DNA of 45,209 nt from an uncultured Paracoccaceae bacterium (GTDB lineage: Bacteria; Pseudomonadota; Alphaproteobacteria; Rhodobacterales; Rhodobacteraceae), in the NCBI GenBank assembly GCA_947500825.1, contig CANMTR010000018.1:1-45209 (forward strand), written 5' to 3'. How positions within the stretch are numbered: position 1 is the first letter of the stretch; every line of letters starts with the position of its first letter. Shown in pieces: positions 23,116 to 31,851 of the stretch. The position numbers were made by a program, and so were the translations under genes. Under the pieces are notes generated by a model that saw nothing but the letters and a program-made list of their open reading frames with translations, made no database searches and was not told the origin of the DNA.

Positions 23116-23952
23116 TCAGGCCCGCCGCACCCGCTGGCGCTGCTCTCCCAGCCCCTCGACCCCGAGGCGGACGACCTCCCCGCCCTTGAGGAACACCTTG
23201 GGGTCCTGCCCCATGCCCACCCCCGGCGGCGTGCCCGTGGAGATGACGTCGCCCGGCTGTAGCGACATGAACCCGCTGACGTAGTGGACCAGGTGGCGCA
23301 CGCCAAAGATCATCGTCGCGGTGGAGCCGTCCTGGTGGCGATGCCCGTCCACCTCCAGCCAGAGCGAGAGGGATTGCGGGTCGGGCACCTCGTCCGCGGT
23401 CACGAGCCAAGGGCCCAGGGGGCCGAACGTGTCGGCGCTCTTGCCCTTCACCCATTGCCCGCCCCGCTCGGCCTGGAAGGCGCGCTCCGAGACGTCGTTG
23501 ACCGCGCAGTACCCCGCCACGTGGTCCATCGCGTCGGCCTCGGCGATACAGGTGCCGGGCCGGCCGATCACGACGCCCAGCTCCACCTCCCAGTCGGTCT
23601 TCTGCGCGGCTTGCGGGATCAGCAGGTCGTCGTGGGGCCCGCAGATGGCCGATGTCGCCTTCATGAACAGGATCGGCTCGGCGGGGGGCTCCATGCCGCT
23701 CTCGGCGGCGTGGTCGGCATAGTTCAGGCCGATGCACAGGAACTTGCCCACCCTGCCCACGCAAGCGCCCGTCCGCCCTTCCAGAAGAGGCAGGGTCACG
23801 GGGTCGACGGCCCGGATCCGGTCCAGCCCCGCGGGCGTCAGCGCCTCTCCGGCGATGTCGTCGACGATGCCGGAGAGATCGCGGGCGCGCCCCTCGCCGT
23901 CGAGGATGGCGGGCCGTTCCGCGCCGGGCGCGCCGATACGCAGGAGTTTCAT
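23116..23952 (-). CDS. Fumarylacetoacetate hydrolase family protein, perhaps 2,4-diketo-3-deoxy-L-fuconate hydrolase
   Basis: The 278-residue enzyme has the FAH fold. VGKFLCIGLNYADHAAESGM opens the catalytic domain, TDWEVELGVVIG supplies acidic metal ligands, and VAGYCAVNDVSERAFQAERG and QPGDVISTGTPPGVGMG complete it. It belongs to the clade of about 280 residues often labelled ureidoglycolate lyase, whose studied members cleave 2,4-diketo-3-deoxy sugar acids such as L-fuconate derivatives to pyruvate and a hydroxy acid. It starts 11 bases after the lactate-dehydrogenase-like gene. That partner would oxidise the L-lactate such a cleavage releases, which supports this reading. The substrate remains inferred. 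Confidence 0.82.
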   Translation of the reverse strand: MKLLRIGAPGAERPAILDGEGRARDLSGIVDDIAGEALTPAGLDRIRAVDPVTLPLLEGRTGACVGRVGKFLCIGLNYADHAAESGMEPPAEPILFMKATSAICGPHDDLLIPQAAQKTDWEVELGVVIGRPGTCIAEADAMDHVAGYCAVNDVSERAFQAERGGQWVKGKSADTFGPLGPWLVTADEVPDPQSLSLWLEVDGHRHQDGSTATMIFGVRHLVHYVSGFMSLQPGDVISTGTPPGVGMGQDPKVFLKGGEVVRLGVEGLGEQRQRVRRA

Positions 23953-23963
23953 GGGAGATCCTT

Positions 23964-25118
23964 CTAAAGGGGGCGGCGGAAGCGCAGGTTGTGGCGGGTG
24001 AGCTGGTCGAGCCGGGTGCGCCCCATCATGCGCATGTCGCGCACCAGCTCGTCGCGCATGAGCGTAAGCGCGCGTTCCACGCCCGGCCGGCCGGCGGCGG
24101 CGAGCGGAAACAGGTAGTAGCGCCCCAGCCCCACCGCCTTGGCGCCCAGCGACAGGGCCTTGAGCACGTGGGTGCCCCGGGTGACGCCGGAATCGAGGAT
24201 CACGTCCAGCCGGTCGCCCGCCGCCTGCACGATCTCGTCGAGCTGGTCGAAGGACGACCGCGACCCGTCGAGCTGGCGCCCCCCGTGGTTGGAGATCACC
24301 ACGCCGCGGCAGCCGATCTCGGCCGCGCGCACCGCGTCCTCGGGCGCCATCACGCCCTTGAGGCAGAACGGCCCGCCCCACAACTCCACCATCTCGGCCA
24401 CGTCGTCCCAGTCCATCGCCGGGTCCAGCATCTCGGTGAAATACTGCCCGATCGAGGCCGCGCCGGACCCCATGTCCACGTGCTCGTCGAGCTGGGGCAG
24501 GGAGAAGCTCTCGTGGCGCAGGTAGTCGATCGCCCAGCGGGGCTTCGCCGCGAACTGGGCGATGCCGCGCGCGTTCAACTTGAACGGGATCGAGAACCCG
24601 GTGCGCTTGTCGCGCTCGCGGTTGCCGCCGGTGATGGAATCCACCGTCAGCATCATCACCTCGACCCCGGCCTCGCGGGCACGCTCCATCATGGCGCGAT
24701 TGAGCCCGCGATCCTTGTGGAAGTAGAACTGGTAGACCTGCGGCGTGGAATGGCGCCGGCGCATTTCCTCGATCGAGACCGTGCCCAACGACGAGACGCC
24801 GAACATCGTCCCGAACGCCTCCGCCGCCGCGCCCGTGGCCCGTTCGCCCTCGTGGTGGAACAGCCGCTGCAGCGCCGTGGGAGAGAGATAGACGGGCAGG
24901 TCGAGCGTCTGGCCCATGACCTCCACCGACAGGTCCACCTCCTCTACGCCCCGCAGGACGTTGGGGATCAGGTCGACCTCGCCGAAAGTGGCCGCGTTGC
25001 GCGCCATCGTGGTCTCGTCGTCCGCCGCCCCGTCGATGTAGTCGAAGATCGGCCCCGGCAGCCGCTTCTTCGCCAGGCGGCGGAAATCCTCATGGTTGTG
25101 GCAATCCTCGAGTCGCAT
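23964..25118 (-). CDS. lldD: FMN-dependent alpha-hydroxy-acid dehydrogenase (L-lactate dehydrogenase-like)
   Basis: The 384-residue protein is a TIM-barrel flavoprotein oxidising L-2-hydroxy acids, most likely L-lactate to pyruvate at the membrane. Motifs include FDYIDGAADDETTMARN near the start, SSLGTVSIEE, QFYFHKDRG and LTVDSITGGNRERD. The active-site signature ISNHGGRQLDGSRSSFDQL carries the catalytic His, and ILDSGVTRGTHVLKALSLGA binds the FMN phosphate. The ATG at 25118 has GGGAGGAG upstream. It is the first gene of a two-gene leftward operon with the FAH-family hydrolase. Glycolate or other hydroxy acids are alternative substrates, so the gene symbol is tentative. Confidence 0.83.
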   Translation of the reverse strand: MRLEDCHNHEDFRRLAKKRLPGPIFDYIDGAADDETTMARNAATFGEVDLIPNVLRGVEEVDLSVEVMGQTLDLPVYLSPTALQRLFHHEGERATGAAAEAFGTMFGVSSLGTVSIEEMRRRHSTPQVYQFYFHKDRGLNRAMMERAREAGVEVMMLTVDSITGGNRERDKRTGFSIPFKLNARGIAQFAAKPRWAIDYLRHESFSLPQLDEHVDMGSGAASIGQYFTEMLDPAMDWDDVAEMVELWGGPFCLKGVMAPEDAVRAAEIGCRGVVISNHGGRQLDGSRSSFDQLDEIVQAAGDRLDVILDSGVTRGTHVLKALSLGAKAVGLGRYYLFPLAAAGRPGVERALTLMRDELVRDMRMMGRTRLDQLTRHNLRFRRPL

Positions 25119-25444
25119 GGGCACTCCTCCCGATCCCGTCCCTGTCGGATCTAACCCGTTCCGGGGCCGAGAGAAACGCCGCTTGCCGCGCGGGTGTCCC
25201 GGCCCGTCCCACCCTTTCCCGCGCCCCGGCCCCTGCGCGGCCCGCCGGCGCCGGCGCACCCCGCTGGCCCGAAACGGTTTTTTGCGGGAAAGGAACCGCC
25301 CGGGAAATCGTGGCCGTCCCGCGTCTCCCGCGCCGGGCCCGGCTTTCCCGGCCTTTCCCATGCCCCGGCCTTGCGAGATCCGCGAAAGCGGGTGCAACCG
25401 GCGGGTCTCACGGGATTTTCCCGTCCGGGATACCGTGGGCCGGC
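25119..25444. other. GC-rich intergenic region without a recognisable gene
   Basis: These 326 bases lie between the leftward sulfotransferase stop and the leftward lactate-dehydrogenase-like start, so they should hold the promoter for the latter and the 3' end of the former. Open frames here are chance products of GC richness. A perfect inverted repeat ACGGGA-TTT-TCCCGT at 25410-25424 lies about 20 bases downstream of the sulfotransferase stop and could be a weak terminator. I see no clear promoter boxes. Confidence 0.5.
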
Positions 25445-26218
25445 CTACCCGCCCCGCATCCGCACGGCATGGGCCACGGACCAGAGCGGATGGGCGACCT
25501 GCACCGCACGCGGGCGCACCTCCATCCCCGGCCCGTAGCCCCAAGGGGCGGCCTCCCGGGCCTGGGCGGGCGACATCCTCACCCGGCCGGCATAGGCCGC
25601 GTTGCCGTCGCGCACCGCCTCGGGCACCGGCGCCGCCTCCACGTCGAGAAAGGCCGCGAGCATCGCCATGGTCCGGCCCGGGTCGGCCACCATGTCCTCG
25701 TAACGCAGGACCAGCACCGAATGGAGGAAGGGCAGGTCACCGGCCACGCGCCCGTGGGCGGCGATCCAGTGGTCGACCATCTCGGGCAGGTCCGCCTCCA
25801 CCCACTTGCGCGTCGCCGCCGCCACCGCCTCGGGGTGACGCAGGACCACGACGAACTGCGACAGCGGAAAGAGCTGCTGGTAGAGCCGCGTCCGGGTGAG
25901 GTTCGGGGGCGACTTCTCCACCCGCCAGGGCGCGTCCGCGAACCAGCGCGCCCAGTCCGCCTCGATCCGCTCGCGCACCTCCAGCCGGTCGTGGGGGCCG
26001 CCCTCGACCAGGTGCTGGGCGGGGTCGGTGGCGAAATGCATGGGCCGCCCGTGGCGCGCGGTATGGGGGATCGCCCCCTGGAGGTAGACGCCCTCGTTCT
26101 CGGGCACCGGCGCGCCTTGGATCGCCGCCACGCCGGGAAGCGCGGCGATCAGCCGCGTCACGAGGGAGGTGCCGGACCGGTGCAGCCCGCCCACGAAAAT
26201 GTAGCGATGGCCCGGCAT
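25445..26218 (-). CDS. Sulfotransferase family protein
   Basis: The 257-residue protein has the 5'-phosphosulfate loop FVGGLHRSGTSLVTRLIA (about residues 8-25) and the 3'-phosphate motif FVVVLRHPEAVAAATRKW, the standard PAPS-binding elements. VLVLRYEDMVADPGRTM is a conserved C-terminal sulfotransferase segment. It would transfer sulfate to a hydroxyl of a sugar or small molecule. The ATG at 26218 is preceded by GGGGGAG. It is divergent from the SPS-like operon with only 115 bases between, which suggests that it modifies the product of that operon. The acceptor is unknown. Confidence 0.82.
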   Translation of the reverse strand: MPGHRYIFVGGLHRSGTSLVTRLIAALPGVAAIQGAPVPENEGVYLQGAIPHTARHGRPMHFATDPAQHLVEGGPHDRLEVRERIEADWARWFADAPWRVEKSPPNLTRTRLYQQLFPLSQFVVVLRHPEAVAAATRKWVEADLPEMVDHWIAAHGRVAGDLPFLHSVLVLRYEDMVADPGRTMAMLAAFLDVEAAPVPEAVRDGNAAYAGRVRMSPAQAREAAPWGYGPGMEVRPRAVQVAHPLWSVAHAVRMRGG

Positions 26219-26333
26219 CCGCTCCCCCTGCCATGGGAATGGCGAGGGTAGAACCGGCCCGTGGCACGGCAAGCCGGAACCCGAGGTGGAGGGGAGGGAT
26301 TGCCCGCCGGACGGCTGAGGACGGGAAGGGGCC

Positions 26334-28373
26334 ATGCGGATCGTACACATCGCCCTCGGCGGCTGTCTCAAGGCGCCGCCCGTCTCCTACGGACTGACCG
26401 GGGACACGGGCGGACACATCGCCTATGTCCTGGGAGCCGCCCGCGCCCAGGCCGCGCGGGGCGACCGGGTGGATATCGTCACCCGCGCCTTCGACGACCC
26501 CCGCCTGGGCCGCATCCACGCCGCCCCGCGCGAGGCGGTGGCGCCCGGCTGCACGATCCGGCGCATCGCGGGCGCCCGGCCGGAATACCTCTCCAAGGAG
26601 GACCTGGAGGCCGACATCCCCGCGCTCGCGCGCTCGTTCCTGGACATGCTGCGCGATGAGGGCCCGCCGGACCTGATCCACGCCCATTTCGCCGACGCCG
26701 CCGAGCTGGCCATGGCCGCCGAGGCCGCCTTCGGGACGCGCTGGCTGCTGACCACCCATTCGCTGGGCCGCGACAAGGACGACGGCACGGGCCCCGGCGC
26801 GGGCGACGCGGGGCTGGCGCGCCGCATCGCGCGCGAGACGCGGGCCCTCGCGCGGGCCCACGGGATCGTCGCCTCCTCCCGCGACGAGGCCGAGCGCCAG
26901 GTCGCGGCCTACGGCGCGGACGCCGAGGGGCGCACCTGGCGGATCAATCCCGGCGCCACCCTGCAGGCCCCGGCCGACACCGGCGCGGCCAGGGCGCTGA
27001 TCGCCCCCGACCTCGACGATCCCGACCGGCCCATGATCCTGGCCGTCGCCCGCCCGATCCCCAAGAAGAACCTCGGTGCGCTTCTCGAGGCCTACGGGGC
27101 CTCGCCCGAGCTGCAGGCCGCCGCCAACCTGGTGATCCTGGCCGGACAGCACCCCGAGGGGCCCGAACGCGCCGAGGGTGTGCGGGAGGCGCTGTCGGCA
27201 GGGATCGCCCGCCTGGGGCTCGCGGGCAGGGTCGCGCTGCCGCCCCGGCACGGATCGGGCCACGTGGCCGGCCTCTATGCCCTGGCGGCGCGGGGCGGGG
27301 TCTTCTGCAACCCCGCGCTCAACGAGCCCTTCGGGCTGGCCCTCGTCGAGGCGGCGCAGTCGGGCGTGCCACTGGTGGCGACCCGCAACGGCGGGCCGGC
27401 CGACATCGTGGCCGCGGTCGGCGCGGGCCGGCTCGTCGACCCGGCCGACCGCGCGGGGATCGCCGCGGCGCTCCTGGACGCCCTGCGCGAGACGGGCCGC
27501 GACGTCCGGATGCGCACCGCGCAGGCCCGGGCCCGGGCGCTTTTCGACTGGTCCGGCTGGGCCGGGCGGGTGGCCGGGATCGCCGCGGAGCTCGACGCGT
27601 CTCCGCCCGCGGACGGCCCCGCCACCGACCTCCTGGCCTGCGACATCGACGCCACGCTGACGGGCGACGCCGAAGGGGCGGCCCGCTTCGCCCGCTGGGC
27701 GCGCGCGCGGCCCGCCTCCTTGCGTTTCGTCGCCGCCACGGGGCGGCCCGTGACCGAGGCGCGCCGGGTCCTGTCCGACTGGGGCCTGCCGCGCCCCGAT
27801 GCCCTGGTCACCTCCTGCGGCAGCGAGATCTGGCGCTGGAGCGGGCCGGGCCGCCTGGCCCTGTGCCGCGACTACGCCGCCGGGCTGGACTGGCCCCGCG
27901 CGGACGTGGCCTCGGCGCTGGAGCGGGCAGGTGCGGCCTGGCAGGCCCCTTGCGAGCAGCGCCGCTGGAAACTCTCCTGCCTGGGCGACGCGGCCGAGGC
28001 CGCGCGGCTCGCAGAGGGCCTGCGCGCGGCGGGGCTGGCGGCGCGGGTCGTGCCCTCCCACGGGCGGCTCATCGACATCCTGCCCCGCGCCGCCGGCAAG
28101 GCCGCGGCCCTGCGCTTCGAGGCGGCGCGGGCGGGCGTGGGACTCCACCGCTGCATAGCCGCCGGGGACAGCGGCAACGATGCCGACATGCTCACCGCCG
28201 TCGGCACGGGCGGCGGCCACGCGATCCTGCCCGCCAACGCCCTGACCGAGATCGCGGATCTCGCGGGCTACCGCGCGGTCGCCGCCCATGCCGACGGCGT
28301 GCTGGAGGGGCTGGCGCGGATCGGTCTGGCCGCGCCGGCCCCCGGGGCGGAAAGGCGCGTCGCCGATGCGTGA
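26334..28373 (+). CDS. Sucrose-phosphate-synthase-like glycosyltransferase fused to SPP-type HAD phosphatase
   Basis: The 679-residue bifunctional protein has an N-terminal GT-B family 4 domain of the sucrose-phosphate synthase kind: GDTGGH at 23-28, AVARPIPKKNLGALLEAYG, and NEPFGLALVEAAQSGVP with Glu331 and Glu339. A C-terminal HAD phosphatase like sucrose-phosphate phosphatase follows, with DIDAT at 437-441, FVAATGRPVTEAR and GDSGNDADM near residue 611. Catalytic residues of both halves look intact, so the protein could make a sugar-phosphate glycoside and dephosphorylate it. Sucrose, mannosylfructose or a related glycoside is possible; the acceptor cannot be told. It is the first gene of a four-gene run with overlapping ends. 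Confidence 0.83.
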   Translation: MRIVHIALGGCLKAPPVSYGLTGDTGGHIAYVLGAARAQAARGDRVDIVTRAFDDPRLGRIHAAPREAVAPGCTIRRIAGARPEYLSKEDLEADIPALARSFLDMLRDEGPPDLIHAHFADAAELAMAAEAAFGTRWLLTTHSLGRDKDDGTGPGAGDAGLARRIARETRALARAHGIVASSRDEAERQVAAYGADAEGRTWRINPGATLQAPADTGAARALIAPDLDDPDRPMILAVARPIPKKNLGALLEAYGASPELQAAANLVILAGQHPEGPERAEGVREALSAGIARLGLAGRVALPPRHGSGHVAGLYALAARGGVFCNPALNEPFGLALVEAAQSGVPLVATRNGGPADIVAAVGAGRLVDPADRAGIAAALLDALRETGRDVRMRTAQARARALFDWSGWAGRVAGIAAELDASPPADGPATDLLACDIDATLTGDAEGAARFARWARARPASLRFVAATGRPVTEARRVLSDWGLPRPDALVTSCGSEIWRWSGPGRLALCRDYAAGLDWPRADVASALERAGAAWQAPCEQRRWKLSCLGDAAEAARLAEGLRAAGLAARVVPSHGRLIDILPRAAGKAAALRFEAARAGVGLHRCIAAGDSGNDADMLTAVGTGGGHAILPANALTEIADLAGYRAVAAHADGVLEGLARIGLAAPAPGAERRVADA

Positions 28374-29547
28374 CCTCGCCCCCGCCTCCGATCTCGCCCC
28401 GCGCCCCTTCGGCTACTTCGTCCACCACCAGGGGCGCGGCCACGCCGAGCGCTGCGGCGCGGTCCTGCGCGCGCTCCACGCCCGCGCGCCCGAGCGGGAG
28501 CTGCGCGTCTTCTGCGCCCGCGACGACATCTTCGAGCATTTGCCGCCCACCGCGCGGATCACGCGCATCCCGTCCCTGTTCGAGCCCGAGGGCCCCGTGC
28601 CCCCGGGGATGGATGCCGTGCCCACGCCCGACACCGTCCATTGCGCGCCCCTGGGCTGGCCGGGCATCCGCCGGGCCATGGCCGCCATGGCGCGCTGGTT
28701 CGACGAGGCCGACCCGGCGCTCATGATCTCGGACGTGAGCGCCGAGGTGGCGCAGCTCTCCCGCCTGTGCTCGGTGCCCCACGTCAAGGTCCTGCAGCAC
28801 GGCGACCGGGGCGATCCGGGCCACCGCGCCGCCTATGACGGGGCGGCGGGGATCCTCGCGCCCTTCGACCGGGCGCTGGCCCAGCCCGACTGGGACGAGG
28901 GCATGATGGCCAGAACCTTCTTCGCCGGCGGGCTGGGGGTGGACCCGGACCTGCCCGGCCGCGACCTCGCCCGCGCCCGTCTGGGGATCGCCCCCGCCGA
29001 GCGCGTGGCGCTGGTGGTCTCGGGCGGCGGCGGCGACGGCATGTCCGAGGCCCCCTTGGGCGTGGCCGCGCGCACCTTCCCCGAGATCCGCTGGATCACC
29101 GTGGGCGAGGTCCGGCGCGACTGGCACGCGACACTGCCGGGCAACCTGGAGCACGCGGGCTGGGTCGGGGACATGGGCGACCGGATCGCGGCCGCCGACC
29201 TCGTCGTCGCCTCCACCGGCAACACCACCACGGCGCGGATCCTGGCCGCCGGGCGCCCCTGGATCGCGGTGCCCGAATGGCGCTATTTCGACGAGCAGGT
29301 GGAGAAGGCCCGGGCGCTCGCGCGCGCGGGCGCGGCGCTCCACCTCGACCGCCTGCCGGCCTCGGCCCATCGCTGGCGCGAGGCGGTGGAGCAGGCCACG
29401 GCCCTCCACGACCCCGAGCGGCAGAAGCGCCTCGTGCGTCGGGACGCCGCCCCCGCCACGGCGCGGTGGCTCGAGGGCCTGTCGTGCCGCCTGTGGGGCC
29501 TCGACCCCACCCCAGAAGAGACCACGGAGGATTTGTCCGATGCCTAG
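28366..29547 (+). CDS. GT-B glycosyltransferase, MurG/GT28-like
   Basis: The 393-residue protein opens with PFGYFVHHQGRGHAERCGAV, containing the GxGH loop of GT28-type transferases. Its C-terminal domain has ALVVSGGGGDG and IAAADLVVASTGNTTTARIL, followed by AAGRPWIAVPEW, the donor-binding region. It would add a nucleotide-activated sugar. The ATG at 28366 overlaps the end of the preceding gene by 8 bases; the longer frame from 28288 lacks family likeness. The next gene overlaps its 3' end by 8 bases too, which indicates translational coupling. Donor and acceptor are unknown. Confidence 0.8.
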   Translation: MRDLAPASDLAPRPFGYFVHHQGRGHAERCGAVLRALHARAPERELRVFCARDDIFEHLPPTARITRIPSLFEPEGPVPPGMDAVPTPDTVHCAPLGWPGIRRAMAAMARWFDEADPALMISDVSAEVAQLSRLCSVPHVKVLQHGDRGDPGHRAAYDGAAGILAPFDRALAQPDWDEGMMARTFFAGGLGVDPDLPGRDLARARLGIAPAERVALVVSGGGGDGMSEAPLGVAARTFPEIRWITVGEVRRDWHATLPGNLEHAGWVGDMGDRIAAADLVVASTGNTTTARILAAGRPWIAVPEWRYFDEQVEKARALARAGAALHLDRLPASAHRWREAVEQATALHDPERQKRLVRRDAAPATARWLEGLSCRLWGLDPTPEETTEDLSDA

Positions 29548-30523
29548 CGTATCCGTCCTGACCATCGCCAGGGGCCGCGAGGCGCATCTGGCCAACGTCC
29601 TGAAAGGCCTGGCGATGCAGGCCGAGCTCCCCGCCGAGGTGGTGATCGCCGCCATGCAGGAGGCTCCCTACGAAGGCCTCCCCGCGGTGCCCTTCCCGGT
29701 CCGGCAGGTCCATGCCACGCGCCCCGACGGGGAGCTCCCGCTGGCCGCGGCGCGCAATGCCGCCGCCCGGGCGGCCAGGGGCGAGGTCCTGGCCTTCGTC
29801 GACGTGGACTGCATCCCCGCCCCGGGCTTCGTGGCCGACATCGCCCGCATGGCCCGGCCCGGCGAGGGGCTCGTCATGGGAGAGGTCATGTACCTGCCCC
29901 AGGGGGCCACGGACGAAGGCCCCGACTTCGCCCGGTTCGAGGCGGTCGCGGTGCGCCATTCCGACCGCCGGGCGCCGCCCGAGGCGGCACGGGCGCCCTG
30001 CGACGACTACCGCTGCTTCTGGTCCCTGAACTTCGCGCTCCACCGGGACGACTGGGACCGCTCGGGCGGCTTCGACGAGCGTTTCCACGGCTATGGCGGC
30101 GAGGATACCGATTTCGGCCGCGAGCTGGCGGAGCGGGGCATCCCCATCTCCTGGATCCGCGGCGCGCGGGTCTATCACCAGCACCACGCCCATTGCATGC
30201 CGCCCATCCACCACATGGCCTCGGTCCTGCGCAACGCGGAGCTCTTCGCCGGGAAATGGGGCCACAGGACCATGGGCCACTGGCTTCTGGGCTTCCAGCT
30301 CATGGGCCTCGTGGGCGAGGAGGAGGGGCGCCTGACGGTTCTGCGCGAGCCGGACGAGGCCGATTTCGCGCTCTGCCGGCAGGCCCCCGACATGCCCTAT
30401 GCCAATACGCGCCGCGTCATCGACCGCCTGCAGCGTGACGAGATCGCGGGCCAGTCCAACCGCGAGCGCACCGAGGCGGTGGAGCGCGCCCAGTCCCGCC
30501 TGACCGGCGTCGCGGCCGAGTAG
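29540..30523 (+). CDS. Glycosyltransferase family 2 with galactosyltransferase-type C-terminal domain
   Basis: The 327-residue GT-A enzyme begins PSVSVLTIARGREAHLANVL and has its DxD metal site at FVDVDC (88-90). GYGGEDTDFGRELAERGIPI matches the Glyco_transf_7C acceptor domain of beta-galactosyltransferases and chondroitin-polymerase-like enzymes. A His-rich stretch VYHQHHAHCMPPIHHM follows and may bind metal. It overlaps the previous gene by 8 bases and is followed after 4 bases by the GT4 gene. It is probably soluble or peripherally bound in the cytoplasm. The transferred sugar is not known. Confidence 0.84.
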   Translation: MPSVSVLTIARGREAHLANVLKGLAMQAELPAEVVIAAMQEAPYEGLPAVPFPVRQVHATRPDGELPLAAARNAAARAARGEVLAFVDVDCIPAPGFVADIARMARPGEGLVMGEVMYLPQGATDEGPDFARFEAVAVRHSDRRAPPEAARAPCDDYRCFWSLNFALHRDDWDRSGGFDERFHGYGGEDTDFGRELAERGIPISWIRGARVYHQHHAHCMPPIHHMASVLRNAELFAGKWGHRTMGHWLLGFQLMGLVGEEEGRLTVLREPDEADFALCRQAPDMPYANTRRVIDRLQRDEIAGQSNRERTEAVERAQSRLTGVAAE

Positions 30524-30527
30524 GCCC

Positions 30528-31658
30528 GTGCGGATCGCCGTCCTGGGCCATATCCGCCACCCCATCGCGCGGCCCTTCGCCGGCGGAATGGAGGCCCATT
30601 GCTGGCATCTGGTCCACGCCCTGGCCGCGCGGGGCCACGACGTGACCCTCTTCGCCGCCGGCGACAGCGAGGTGGGCGTGGACCTCCACCCCGTCATTCC
30701 GCGCCACTACGACGGCGAGATGCCCTGGGCGGAATGGCGCGGGACGGCGCGGTTCGACGCCTTTCAGGACCGGGCCTTCGCGGGGGTGCTGCCGGAGCTT
30801 GAGGGTTTCGACGTGGTCCACAACAACTGCCTGCACCGCTACCCGCCGCGGCTGGCGCGGCGCGACCGGCTGGCCATGGTGACCTCGCTCCACGTGCCGC
30901 CCTTCGCGCCGCTGGACCGGGCCGTGCGGGGGGCGACGGCCCCCTGGGCACGGGTCGCGGCCCCCTCGGAGCGGCAGCGGCGGGCCTGGTGGCCCGAAGG
31001 CGCGCCGGAGGCGGCGCACGTGGTCCCCAACGGCATCGACCCCGCCGTCTGGCCCTTTGCCGAACGGGGGGGCGCGGGGGCGATCTGGTCGGGCCGGATC
31101 GCGCCCAACAAGGCCCCGCACCTGGCCATCGCGGCGGCGCGGGCGGCCGCGATGCCCCTGACCCTGTTCGGCGCGGTGGAGGACAGGGCCTATTACGAGG
31201 ACCGGATAAGACCTTGCCTGGGCGGGGAAATCCGCCACGCGGGGCACCTGTCGGGGGCCGATCTGGCGGCAGGGATGGGGCGGGGCGACGTGTTCCTCTT
31301 CACCCCCGACTGGGACGAGCCGTTCGGGCTGGCGGCGGTGGAGGCGATGGCCTGCGGCCTGCCGGTGGCCGCCACCGACCGCGGCGCCGTGCGCGAGGTC
31401 GTGGGCGCGGCGGGGGTCGTGGCGGAGCCCGATCCGCAGGCCCTGGCGCGGGCGCTGGTGGCGGCCCGGGAGATCCCCCGGAAGCTGCCCCGGGCCCGGG
31501 TCGAGCGGCTCTTCACCCTGGAGCGGATGGTGACGGGCTACGAGCGCCTCTATGACCTCGCCCGGGCGGCGCGGGGCGCGGAAGGCCCCGACATCGCCTT
31601 CCGCGAGATCGAGCTGCCGGGCCGGACGGGCTCCGAAACGGGTGTCGGAATCGCGTAA
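30528..31658 (+). CDS. Glycosyltransferase family 4
   Basis: The 376-residue GT-B protein starts at GTG 30528 with RIAVLGHIRHPIARPFAGGM and has EAHCWHLVHALAARGHDVTL, the usual N-terminal Glyco_transf_4 helix. The C-terminal half has AIWSGRIAPNKAPHLAIAAA and DEPFGLAAVEAMACGLPVAA with TDRGAVREVV, a canonical EX7E donor site. It is the last gene of the SPS-like run and lies 4 bases after the family 2 gene. Enzymes of this type often act on disaccharides or lipid-linked sugars; which applies here is not shown. Confidence 0.85.
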   Translation: MRIAVLGHIRHPIARPFAGGMEAHCWHLVHALAARGHDVTLFAAGDSEVGVDLHPVIPRHYDGEMPWAEWRGTARFDAFQDRAFAGVLPELEGFDVVHNNCLHRYPPRLARRDRLAMVTSLHVPPFAPLDRAVRGATAPWARVAAPSERQRRAWWPEGAPEAAHVVPNGIDPAVWPFAERGGAGAIWSGRIAPNKAPHLAIAAARAAAMPLTLFGAVEDRAYYEDRIRPCLGGEIRHAGHLSGADLAAGMGRGDVFLFTPDWDEPFGLAAVEAMACGLPVAATDRGAVREVVGAAGVVAEPDPQALARALVAAREIPRKLPRARVERLFTLERMVTGYERLYDLARAARGAEGPDIAFREIELPGRTGSETGVGIA

Positions 31659-31851
31659 GTTTCCCGTCGGAGTTCCGGAGCAGCCGGGTCTTTCCCCCGC
31701 GCCCGCCTTGCCGCGCCCGGATCGGCACCGGCCAATTTCCGCCGGCGGCCCGGGCCGGGCCTTTGTCTGGCGCGTTGTTATCCTGCTTCTATGGCCCGGG
31801 GCGGCTTCTTAACCCACCTGTCGGACCAAGAGACGCAGGAGGAGAGGCGAG

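Noticed and set aside
25737-28289. 850-codon leftward open frame opposite the SPS/SPP fusion
   Set aside because: It is antisense to a gene with clear GT and HAD motifs, and part of it overlaps the sulfotransferase in another frame.
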